From: Vidua macroura
Taxonomy: Eukaryota; Chordata; Aves; Passeriformes; Viduidae
Assembly: GCF_024509145.1 (NCBI RefSeq)
Contig: NC_071597.1
Location: forward strand, 62,001 to 126,000
Length of the DNA stretch: 64,000 nucleotides
Reading direction: 5' to 3'
The position numbers were made by a program, and so were the translations under genes. The notes under the pieces are model-generated. The model did not search any database. It was not told the DNA's origin and saw only the letters and a program-made list of their open reading frames with translations. This document shows, piece by piece, positions 20,863 through 32,406 of this stretch; position 1 is the stretch's first letter, and every line of letters starts with the position of its first letter.

Positions 20863-20945
20863 CATTATTAGGGTTGATTCAAATTTATTGAATATTTTTT
20901 TTTATTTACACTCCAGCAAAACACATGGAAATGATGTATAAAAAT
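20863..20945. other. AT-rich junction into satellite array C
   Basis: After 'cattattagggttgattc', which carries one TTAGGG word, the sequence becomes AT-rich ('aaatttattgaatatttttt') and ends with TATAAAAA at 20,937-20,944. The satellite starts one base later at 'gggaaccctacaaac', in the middle of a monomer. I see no target-site duplication shared with the other island edge at about 15,918. Confidence 0.6.
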
Positions 20946-23900
20946 GGGAACCCTACAAACTGACATCAGGAACCTGGGCTAGCCACTTTTCTTTCCCAGG
21001 GAAAAAGGACAAGTCTTTGTCTCCAGGGGCCTGTGGCATTGAGTGGCCCGACACCTCCAAAAATCCAAACGATCGAAGATGTGTCGCAGACCCAAGCTGC
21101 CCCCAGCTCAAACCTGTGCTGCCCTGACAGTCCCAAGGCAACCCTACAAACTGACATCAGAAACCTGGGCTGGCCACTTTTCTTTCCCAAGGAAAAAGTC
21201 TGATCTTTGCCTCCAGGGGCCTGTGGCCCTGAAGTGGCCGGACACCTCCAAAAATCCAAACAATCGAAGATGTGTCGCAGACCCAAGCTGCCCCCACCTC
21301 AAACCTGTGCTGCCCTGACAGTCCCAAAGGAACCCTACAAACTGACATCAGGAACCTGGGCTGGCCACTTTTCTTTCCCAGGGAAAAAGGCTGATCTTTG
21401 CCTCGAGGGGCCTGTGGCCCTGAAGTGGCCGGACACCTCCAAAAATCCAAACGATCGAGGATGTGTCGCAGACCCAAGCTGCCCCCACCTCAAACCTGTG
21501 CTGCCCTGACAGTCCCAAGGGAACCCTACAAACTGACATCAGGAACCTGGGCTGGCCACTTTTCTTTCCCAGGGAAAAGGACCAGTCTTTGTCTCCAGGG
21601 GCCTGTGGCCCTGAAGTGGCCGGACACCTCCAAAAATCCAAACGATCGAAGATGTGTCGCAGACCCAAGCTGCCCCCACCTCAAACCTGTGCTGCCCTGA
21701 CAGTCCCAAGGGAACCCTACAAACTGACATCAGGAACCTGGGCTGGCCACTTTTCTTTCCCAAGGAAAAAGGACCGGTCTTTGTCTCCCGGGGCCTGTGA
21801 CATTGAGTGGCCCGACACCTCCAAAAACCCAAACGATCGAAGATGTGTCGCAGACCCAAGCTGCCCCCACCTCAAACCTGTGCTGCCCTGACAGTCCCAA
21901 GGGAACCCTACAAACTGACATCAGGAACCTGGGCTGGCCACTTTTCTTTCCCAAGGAAAAAGGCTGATCTTTGCCTCCAGGGGCTTGTGGCCCTGAGTGG
22001 CCAGACACCTCCAAAAATCCAAATGATCGAAGATGTGTCGCAGACCCAAGCTGCCCCCACCTCAAACCTGTGCTGCCCTGACAGTCCCAAGGGAACCCTA
22101 CAAACTGACATCAGGAACCTGGGCTGGCCACTTTTCTTTCCCAATGAAAAAGGCTGATCTTTGTCTCCAGGGGCCTGTGGCCCTGAGTGGCCGGACACCT
22201 CCAAAAATCCAAACGATCGAAGATGTGTCACAGACCCAAGCTGCCCCCACCTCAAACCTGTGCTGCCCTGACAGTCCCAAGGGAACCCTACAAACTGACA
22301 TCAGGAACCTGGGCTGGCCACTTTTCTTTCTCAAGGAAAAAGGCTGATCTTTGCCTCCAGGGGCCTGTGGCCCTGAGTGGCCGGACACCTCCAAAAATCC
22401 AAACGATCGAAGATGTGTCGCAGACCCAAGCTGCCCCCAGCTCAAACCTGTGCTGCCCTGACAGTCCCAAAGGAACCCTACAAACTGACATCAGGAACCT
22501 GGGCTGGCCACTTTTCTTTCCCAGGGAAAAAGGCTGATCTTTGCTTCCAGGGGCCTGTGGCCCTGAAGTGGCCGGACACCTCCAAAAATCCAAACGATCG
22601 AAGATGTGTCGCAGACCCAAGCTGCCCCACCTCAAACCTGTGCTGCCCTGACAGTCCCAAGGGACCCCTACAAACTGACATCAGGAACCTGGGCTGGCCA
22701 CTTTTCTTTCCCAGGGAAAAGGACCAGTCTTTGTTTCCAGGGGCCTGTGGCCCTGAGTGGCCAGACACCTCCAAAAATCCAAACGATCGAGGATGTGTCG
22801 CAGACCCAAGCTGCCCCCAGCTCAAACCTGTGCTGCCCTGACAGTCCCAAGGGAACCCTACAAACTGACATCAGGAACCTGGGCTGGCCACTTTTCTTTC
22901 CCAAGGAAAAAGGCTGATCTTTGCCTCCAGGGGCCTGTGGCCCTGAAGTGGCCGGACACCTCCAAAAATCCAAACGATCGAAGATGTGTCGCAGACCCAA
23001 GCTGCCCCCACCTCAAACCTGTGCTGCCCTGACAGTCCCAAAGGAACCCTACAAACTGACATCAGGAACCTGGGCTGGCCACTTTTCTTTCCCAGGGAAA
23101 AAGGCTAATCTTTGCCTCCAGGGGCCTGTGGCCCTGAAGTGGCCGGACACCTCCAAAAATCCAAACGATCGAAGATGTGTCGCAGACCCAAGCTGCCCCC
23201 ACCTCAAACCTGTGCTGCCCTGACAGTCCCAAGGGAACCCTACAAACTGACATCAGGAACCTGGGCTGGCCACTTTTCTTTCCCAGGGAAAAGGACTGGT
23301 CTTTGTCTCCAGGGGCCTGTGGCCCTGAAGTGGCCAGACACCTCCAAAAATCCAAACGATCGAAGATGTGTCGCAGACCCAAGCTGCCCCCAGCTCAAAC
23401 CTGTGCTGCCCTGACAGTCCCAAGGGAACCCTACAAACTGACATCAGGAACCTGGGCTGGCCACTTTTCTTTCCCAGGGAAAAGGACCAGTCTTTGTCTC
23501 CAGGGGCCTGTGGCCCTGAAGTGGCCGGACACCTCCAAAAATCCAAACGATCGAAGATGTGTCGCAGACCCAAGCTGCCCCCACCTCAAACCTGTGCTGC
23601 CCTGACAGTCCCAAGGGAACCCTACAAACTGACATCAGGAACCTGGGCTGACCACTTTTCTTTCCCAGGGAAAACGACCAGTCTTTGTCTCCAGGGGCCT
23701 GTGGCCCTGACTGGCCGGACACCTCCAAAAATCCAAACGATCGAAGATATGTCGCAGACCCAAGCTGCCCCCACCTCAAACCTGTGCTGCCCTGACAGTC
23801 CCAAAGGAACCCTACAAACTGACATCAGGAACCTGGGCTGGCCACTTTTCTTTCCCAAGGAAAAAGGCTGATCTTTGCCTCCAGGGTCCTGTGGCCCTGA

Positions 23901-24009
23901 AGTGGCCGGACACCTCTAAAAATCCAAACGATCGAAGATGTGTCGCAGACCCAAGCTGCCCCCACCTCAAACCTGTGCTGCCCTGACAGTCCCAAGGGAA
24001 CCCTACAAA

Positions 24010-27000
24010 CTGACATCAGGAACCTGGGCTGGCCACTTTTCTTTCCCAGGGAAAAGGACCAGTCTTTGTCTCCAGGGGCCTGTGGCCCTGAAGTGGCCGG
24101 ACACCTCCAAAAATCCAAACGGTCGAAGATGTGTCGCAGATCCAAGCTGCCCCCACCTCAAACCTGTGCTGCCCTGACAGTCCCAAGGGAACCCTACAAA
24201 CTGACATCAGGAACCTGGGCTGGCCACTTTTCTTTCCCAGGGAAAAGGACCAGTCTTTGTTTCCAGGGGCCTGTGGCCCTGAGTGGCCGGACACCTCCAA
24301 AAATCCAAACGATCGAAGATGTGTCGCAGACCCAAGCTGCCCCCACCTCAAACCTGTGCTGCCCTGACAGTCCCAAGGGAACCCTACAAACTGACATCAG
24401 GAACCTGGGCTGACCTCTTTTCTTTCCAAAGGAAAAAGGCTGATCTTTGCCTCCAGGGGCCTGTGGCCCTGAAGTGGCCGGACACCTCCAAAAATCCAAA
24501 CGATCGAAGATGTGTCGCAGACCCAAGCTGCCCCCACCTCAAACCTGTGCTGCCCTGACAGTCCCAAGGGAACCCTACAAACTGACATCAGGAACCTGGG
24601 CTGGCCACTTTTCTTTCCTAGGGAAAAGGACCAGTCTTTGTCTCCAGGGGCCTGTGGCCCTGAAGTGGCCAGACACCTCCAAAAATCCAAACGATCGAAG
24701 ATGTGTCGCAGACCCAAGCTGCCCCCAGCTCAAACCTGTGCTGCCCTGACAGTCCCAAGGGAACCCTACAAACTGAAATCAGGAACCTGGGCTGGCCACT
24801 TTTCTTTCCCAGGGAAAAGGACCAGTGTTTGTTTCCAGGGGCCTTTGGCCCTGAGTGGCCGGACACCTCCAAAAATCCAAACGATCGAAGATGTGTCGCA
24901 GACCCAAGCTGCCCCCACCTCAAACCTGTGCTGCCCTGACAGTCCCAAAGGAACCCTACAAACTGACATCAGGAACCTGGGCTGGCCACTTTTCTTTCCC
25001 AGGGAAAAAGGCTGATCCTTACCTCCAGGGGCCTGTGGCCCTGAAGTGGCCGGACACCTCCAAAAATCCAAACGATCGAGGATGTGTCACAGACCCAAGC
25101 TGCCCCCACCTCAAACCTGTGCTGCCCTGACAGTCCCAAGGGAACCCTACAAACTGACATCAGGAACCTGGGCTGGCCACTTTTCTTTCCCAAGGAAAAA
25201 GGCTGATCTTTGCCTCCAGGGGCCTGTGGCCCTGACTGGCCGAACACCTCCAAAAATCCAAACGATCGAAGATGTGTCGCAGACCCAAGCTGCCCCCACC
25301 TCAAACCTGTGCTGCCCTGACAGTCCCAAGGGAACCCTACAAACTGACATCAGGAACCTGGGCTGGCCACTTTTCTTTCCCAGGGAAAAAGGCTGATCCT
25401 TAGCTCCAGGGGCCTGTGGCCCTGAAGTGGCCGGACACCTCCAAAAATCCAAACGATCAAGGATGTGTCACAGACCCACGCTGGCCCAGCTCAAACCTGT
25501 GCTGCCCTGACAGTCCCAAGGGAACCCTACAAACTGACATCAGGAACCTGGGCTGGCCACTTTTCTTTCCCAAGGAAAAAGGCTGATCTTTGCCTCCAGG
25601 GGCCTGCGGCCCTGAGTGGCCGGACACCTCCAAAAATCCAAACGATCGAAGATGTGTCACAGACCCAAGCTGCCCCCACCTCAAACCTGTGCTGCCCTGA
25701 CAGTCCCAAGGGAACCCTACAAACTGACATCAGGAACCTGGGCTGGCCACTTTTCTTTCCCAAGGAAAAAGGCTGATCTTTGCCTCCAGGGGCCTGTGGC
25801 CCTGAAGTGGCCGGACACCTCCAAAAATCCAAACGATCGAAGATGTGTCGCAGACCCAAGCTGCCCCCACCTCAAACCTGTGCTGCCCTGACAGTCCCAA
25901 GGGAACCCTACAAACTGACATCAGGAACCTGGGCTGGCCACTTTTCTCTCCCAAGGAAAAAGGCTGATCTTTGCCTCCAGGGGCCTGTGGCCCTGAGTGG
26001 CCGGACACCTCCAAAAATCCAAACGATCGAAGATGTGTCGCAGACCCAAGCTGCCCCCACCTCAAACCTGTGCTGCCCTGACAGTCCCAAAGGAACCCTA
26101 CAAACTGACATCAGGAACCTGGGCTGGCCACTTTTCTTTCCCAAGGAAAAAGGCTGATCTTTGCCTCCAGGGGCCTGTGGCCCTGAAGTGGCCGGACACC
26201 TCCAAAAATCGAAACGATCGAAGATGTGTCGCAGACCCAAGCTGCCCCCACCTCAAACCTGTGCTGCCCTGACAGTCCCAAGGGAACCCTACAAACTGAC
26301 ATCAGGAACCTGGGCTGGCCACTTTTCTTTCCCAGGGAAAAGGACCAGTCTTTGTCTCCAGGGGCCTGTGGCCCTGAAGTGGCCAGACACCTCCAAAAAT
26401 CCAAACGATCGAAGATGTGTCGCAGACCCAAGCTGCCCCCAGCTCAAACCTGTGCTGCCCTGACAGTCCCAAGGGAACCCTACAAACTGACATCAGGAAC
26501 CTGGGCTGGCCACTTTTCTTTCCCAAGGAAAAAGGCTGATCTTTGCCTCCAGGGGCCTGTGGCCCTGAAGTGGCCGGACACCTCCAAAAATCCAAACGAT
26601 CGAAGATGTGTCGCAGACCCAAGCTGCCCCCACCTCAAACCTGTGCTGCCCTGACAGTCCCAAGGGAACCCTACAAACTGACATCAGGAACCTGGGCTGG
26701 CCACTTTTCTCTCCCAAGGAAAAAGGCTGATCTTTGCCTCCAGGGGCCTGTGGCCCTGAGTGGCCGGACTCCTCCAAAAATCCAAACGATCGAGGATGTG
26801 TCGCAGACCCAAGTTGCCCCCACCTCAAACCTGTGCTGCCCTGACAGTCCCAAGGGAACCCTACAAACTGACATCAGGAACCTGGGCTGGCCACTTTTCT
26901 TTCCCAGGGAAAAGGACTGGTCTTTGTTTCCAGGGGCCTGTGGCCCTGAGTGGCCGGACACCTCCAAAAATCCAAACGATCGAAGATGTGTCGCAGACCC

Positions 27001-27400
27001 AAGCTGCCCCCAGCTCAAACCTGTGCTGCCCTGACAGTCCCAAGGGAACCCTACAAACTGACATCAGGAACCTGGGCTGGCCACTTTTCTTTCCCAAGTA
27101 AAAAGGCTGATCTTTGCCTCCAGGGGCCTGTGGCCCTGAGTGGCTGGACACCTCCAAAAATCCAAACGATCGAAGATGTGTCGCAGACCCAAGCTGCCCC
27201 CACCTCAAACCTGTGCTGCCCTGACAGTCCCAAGGGAACCCTACAAACTGACATCAGGAACCTGGGCTGGCCACTTTTCTTTCCCAGGGAAAAGGACCAG
27301 TCTTTGTCTCCAGGGGCCTGTGGCCCTGAAGTGGCCGGACACCTCCAAAAATCCAAACGATCGAAGATGTGTCGCAGACCCAAGCTGCCCCCACCTCAAA
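24010..27400 (+). repeat. 21-monomer (3,999-bp) duplication, copy 1
   Basis: Marker monomers here recur 3,999 bp downstream (about 28,010-31,400): 'gctgacctcttttctttcc' (24,409 and 28,409), 'ccagtgtttgtttcc', the 'ccttacctcc' pair, 'cacgctggcccag' (25,477 and 29,474), 'gtggccggactcc' and 'aagttgccccc'. Differences are single bases, such as 'ccttagctcc' near 25,402 against 'ccttacctcc', plus replacement of individual monomers. Confidence 0.85.
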
Positions 27401-29740
27401 CCTGTGCTGCCCTGACAGTCCCAAGGGAACCCTACAAACTGACATCAGGAACCTGGGCTGACCACTTTTCTTTCCCAGGGAAAACGACCAGTCTTTGTCT
27501 CCAGGGGCCTGTGGCCCTGACTGGCCGGACACCTCCAAAAATCCAAACGATCGAAGATATGTCGCAGACCCAAGCTGCCCCCACCTCAAACCTGTGCTGC
27601 CCTGACAGTCCCAAAGGAACCCTACAAACTGACATCAGGAACCTGGGCTGGCCACTTTTCTTTCCCAAGGAAAAAGGCTGATCTTTGCCTCCAGGGTCCT
27701 GTGGCCCTGAAGTGGCCGGACACCTCTAAAAATCCAAACGATCGAAGATGTGTCGCAGACCCAAGCTGCCCCCACCTCAAACCTGTGCTGCCCTGACAGT
27801 CCCAAGGGAACCCTACAAACTGACATCAGGAACCTGGGCTGGCCACTTTTCTTTCCCAGGGAAAAGGACCGGTCTTTTTCTCCAGGGGGCTGTGGCCCTG
27901 ACTGGCCGGACACCTCCAAAAATCCAAACGATCGAGGATGTGTCGCACACCCAAGCTGCCCCCACCTCAAACCTGTGCTGCCCTGACAGTCCCAAGGGAA
28001 CCCTACAAACTGACATCAGGAACCTGGGCTGGCCACTTTTCTTTCCCAGGGAAAAGGACCAGTCTTTGTCTCCAGGGGCCTGTGGCCCTGAAGTGGCCGG
28101 ACACCTCCAAAAATCCAAACGGTCGAAGATGTGTCGCAGATCCAACTGCCCCCACCTCAAACCTGTGCTGCCCTGACAGTCCCAAGGGAACCCTACAAAC
28201 TGACATCAGGAACCTGGGCTGGCCACTTTTCTTTCCCAGGGAAAAGGACCAGTCTTTGTTTCCAGGGGCCTGTGGCCCTGAGTGGCCAGACACCTCCAAA
28301 AATCCAAACGATCGAAGATGTGTCGCAGACCCAAGCTGCCCCCACCTCAAACCTGTGCTGCCCTGACAGTCCCAAGGGAACCCTACAAACTGACATCAGG
28401 AACCTGGGCTGACCTCTTTTCTTTCCAAAGGAAAAAGGCTGATCTTTGCCTCCAGGGGCCTGTGGCCCTGAAGTGGCCGGACACCTCCAAAAATCCAAAC
28501 GATCGAAGATGTGTCGCAGACCCAAGCTGCCCCCACCTCAAACCTGTGCTGCCCTGACAGTCCCAAGGGAACCCTACAAACTGACATCAGGAACCTGGGC
28601 TGGCCACTTTTCTTTCCTAGGGAAAAGGACCAGTCTTTGTCTCCAGGGGCCTGTGGCCCTGAAGTGGCCAGACACCTCCAAAAATCCAAACGATCGAAGA
28701 TGTGTCGCAGACCCAAGCTGCCCCCAGCTCAAACCTGTGCTGCCCTGACAGTCCCAAGGGAACCCTACAAACTGACATCAGGAACCTGGGCTGGCCACTT
28801 TTCTTTCCCAGGGAAAAGGACCAGTGTTTGTTTCCAGGGGCCTTTGGCCCTGAGTGGCCGGACACCTCCAAAAATCCAAACGATCGAAGATGTGTCGCAG
28901 ACCCAAGCTGCCCCCACCTCAAACCTGTGCTGCCCTGACAGTCCCAAAGGAACCCTACAAACTGACATCAGGAACCTGGGCTGGCCACTTTTCTTTCCCA
29001 GGGAAAAAGGCTGATCCTTACCTCCAGGGGCCTGTGGCCCTGAAGTGGCCGGACACCTCCAAAAATCCAAACGATCGAGGATGTGTCACAGACCCAAGCT
29101 GCCCCCACCTCAAACCTGTGCTGCCCTGACAGTCCCAAGGGAACCCTACAAACTGACATCAGGAACCTGGGCTGGCCACTTTTCTTTCCCAAGGAAAAAG
29201 GCTGATCTTTGCCTCCAGGGGCCTGTGGCCCTGACTGGCCGGACACCTCCAAAAATCCAAACGATCGAAGATGTGTCGCAGACCCAAGCTGCCCCCACCT
29301 CAAACCTGTGCTGCCCTGACAGTCCCAAGGGAACCCTACAAACTGACATCAGGAACCTGGGCTGGCCACTTTTCTTTCCCAGGGAAAAAGGCTGATCCTT
29401 ACCTCCAGGGGCCTGTGGCCCTGAAGTGGCCGGACACCTCCAAAAATCCAAACGATCAAGGATGTGTCACAGACCCACGCTGGCCCAGCTCAAACCTGTG
29501 CTGCCCTGACAGTCCCAAGGGAACCCTACAAACTGACATCAGGAACCTGGGCTGGCCACTTTTCTTTCCCAAGGAAAAAGGCTGATCTTTGCCTCCAGGG
29601 GCCTGCGGCCCTGAGTGGCCGGACACCTCCAAAAATCCAAACGATCGAAGATGTGTCACAGACCCAAGCTGCCCCCAGCTCAAACCTGTGCTGCCCTGAC
29701 AGTCCCAAGGGAACCCTACAAACTGACATCAGGAACCTGG
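25950..29740 (+). repeat. 34-monomer offset (6,472-bp) duplication, copy 1
   Basis: This 3.8-kb run matches about 32,422-36,213. Shared private markers are 'gaagatatgtcgcag' (27,555 and 34,027), 'ctgaccacttttc' with 'gaaaacgacc', 'ccagggtcctgtgg', 'gtcgcacaccc' (27,945 and 34,417) and 'aacggtcgaag'. The offset changes from 6,472 to 6,473 because copy 1 lost one base near 28,144 ('tccaactgccc' against 'tccaagctgccc'). Part of the same run, without the 'gatatgtc' end, also occurs around 30,500-31,100. Confidence 0.88.
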
Positions 29741-32028
29741 GCTGGCCACTTTTCTTTCCCAAGTAAAAAGGCTGATCTTTGCCTCCAGGGGCCTGTGGCC
29801 CTGAAGTGGCCGGACACCTCCAAAAATCCAAACGATCGAAGATGTGTCGCAGACCCAAGCTGCCCCCACCTCAAACCTGTGCTGCCCTGACAGTCCCAAG
29901 GGAACCCTACAAACTGACATCAGGAACCTGGGCTGGCCACTTTTCTCTCCCAAGGAAAAAGGCTGATCTTTGCCTCCAGGGGCCTGTGGCCCTGACTGGC
30001 CGGACACCTCCAAAAATCCAAACGATCGAAGATGTGTCGCAGACCCAAGCTGCCCCCACCTCAAACCTGTGCTGCCCTGACAGTCCCAAAGGAACCCTAC
30101 AAACTGACATCAGGAACCTGGGCTGGCCACTTTTCTTTCCCAAGGAAAAAGGCTGATCTTTGCCTCCAGGGGCCTGTGGCCCTGAAGTGGCCGGACACCT
30201 CCAAAAATCGAAACGATCGAAGATGTGTCGCAGACCCAAGCTGCCCCCACCTCAAACCTGTGCTGCCCTGACAGTCCCAAGGGAACCCTACAAACTGACA
30301 TCAGGAACCTGGGCTGGCCACTTTTCTTTCCCAGGGAAAAGGACCAGTCTTTGTCTCCAGGGGCCTGTGGCCCTGAAGTGGCCAGACACCTCCAAAAATC
30401 CAAACGATCGAAGATGTGTCGCAGACCCAAGCTGCCCCCAGCTCAAACCTGTGCTGCCCTGACAGTCCCAAGGGAACCCTACAAACTGACATCAGGAACC
30501 TGGGCTGGCCACTTTTCTTTCCCAAGGAAAAAGGCTGATCTTTGCCTCCAGGGGCCTGTGGCCCTGAAGTGGCCGGACACCTCCAAAAATCCAAACGATC
30601 GAAGATGTGTCGCAGACCCAAGCTGCCCCCACCTCAAACCTGTGCTGCCCTGACAGTCCCAAGGGAACCCTACAAACTGACATCAGGAACCTGGGCTGGC
30701 CACTTTTCTCTCCCAAGGAAAAAGGCTGATCTTTGCCTCCAGGGGCCTGTGGCCCTGAGTGGCCGGACTCCTCCAAAAATCCAAACGATCAAGGATGTGT
30801 CGCAGACCCAAGTTGCCCCCACCTCAAACCTGTGCTGCCCTGACAGTCCCAAGGGAACCCTACAAACTGACATCAGGAACCTGGGCTGGCCACTTTTCTT
30901 TCCCAGGGAAAAGGACTGGTCTTTGTTTCCAGGGGCCTGTGGCCCTGAGTGGCCGGACACCTCCAAAAATCCAAACGATCGAAGATGTGTCGCAGACCCA
31001 AGCTGCCCCCAGCTCAAACCTGTGCTGCCCTGACAGTCCCAAGGGAACCCTACAAACTGACATCAGGAACCTGGGCTGGCCACTTTTCTTTCCCAAGTAA
31101 AAAGGCTGATCTTTGCCTCCAGGGGCCTGTGGCCCTGAGTGGCTGGACACCTCCAAAAATCCAAACGATCGAAGATGTGTCGCAGACCCAAGCTGCCCCC
31201 ACCTCAAACCTGTGCTGCCCTGACAGTCCCAAGGGAACCCTACAAACTGACATCAGGAACCTGGGCTGGCCACTTTTCTTTCCCAGGGAAAAGGACCAGT
31301 CTTTGTCTCCAGGGGCCTGTGGCCCTGAAGTGGCCGGACACCTCCAAAAATCCAAATGATCGAAGATGTGTCGCAGACCCAAGCTGCCCCCACCTCAAAC
31401 CTGTGCTGCCCTGACAGTCCCAAGGGAACCCTACAAACTGACATCAGGAACCTGGGCTGGCCACTTTTCTTTCCCAAGGAAAAAGGCTGATCTTTGCCTC
31501 CAGGGGCCTGTGGCCCTGACTGGCCGGACACCTCCAAAAATCCAAACGATCGAAGATGTGTCGCAGACCCAAGCTGCCCCCACCTCAAACCTGTGCTGCC
31601 CTGACAGTCCCAAAGGAACCCTACAAACTGACATCAGGAACCTGGGCTGGCCACTTTTCTTTCCCAGGGAAAAGGACCGGTCTTTGTCTCCAGGGGCCTG
31701 TGGCCCTGAGTGGTCGGACACCTCCAAAAATCCAAACGATCGAGGATGTGTCGCAGACCCAAGCTGCCCCCACCTCAAACCTGTGCTGCCCTGACAGTCC
31801 CAAGGGAACCCTACAAACTGACATCAGGAACCTGGGCTGGCCACTTTTCTTTCCCAGGGAAAAGGACCAGTCTTTGTCTCCAGGGGCCTGTGGCCCTGAA
31901 GTGGCCAGACACATCCAAAAATCCAAACGATCGAAGATGTGTCGCAGACCCAAGCTGCCCCCACCTCAAACCTGTGCTGCCCTGACAGTCCCAAGGGAAC
32001 CCTACAAACTGACATCAGGAACCTGGGC

Positions 32029-32406
32029 TGACGTCTTTTCTTTCCAAAGGAAAAATCTGATCTTTGCCTCCAGGGGCCTGTGGCCCTGAGTGGCCGGACA
32101 CCTCCAAAAATCCAAACGATCGAAGATGTGTCGCAGACCCAAGCTGCCCCCACCTCAAACCTGTGCTGCCCTGACAGTCCCAAGGGAACCCTACAAACTG
32201 ACATCAGGAACCTGGGCTGACGTCTTTTCTTTCCAAAGGAAAAATCTGATCTTTGCCTCCAGGGGCCTGTGGCCCTGAGTGGCCGGACACCTCCAAAAAT
32301 CCAAACGATCGAAGATGTGTCGCAGACCCAAGCTGCCCCCACCTCAAACCTGTGCTGCCCTGACAGTCCCAAGGGAACCCTACAAACTGACATCAGGAAC
32401 CTGGGC
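32029..32406 (+). repeat. Two consecutive type C (189-bp) monomers
   Basis: 'tgacgtc' occurs at 32,029 and again at 32,218, exactly 189 bp apart. Elsewhere in the window type C monomers are single (near 2,484, 4,950, 7,053, 11,625, 37,930, 42,310, 47,450, 48,782, 52,973, 55,829 and 57,162). The class is one base shorter because 'ccaaaggaaaaatctg' replaces 'cccaaggaaaaaggctg'. The pair is best explained by duplication of a single monomer within the higher-order unit. Confidence 0.9.

Noticed and set aside
15919..20945. Retrotransposon or endogenous virus insertion as the source of the island
   Set aside because: No long terminal repeats, polymerase-like frames, polyA tail or target-site duplication are visible at the edges.
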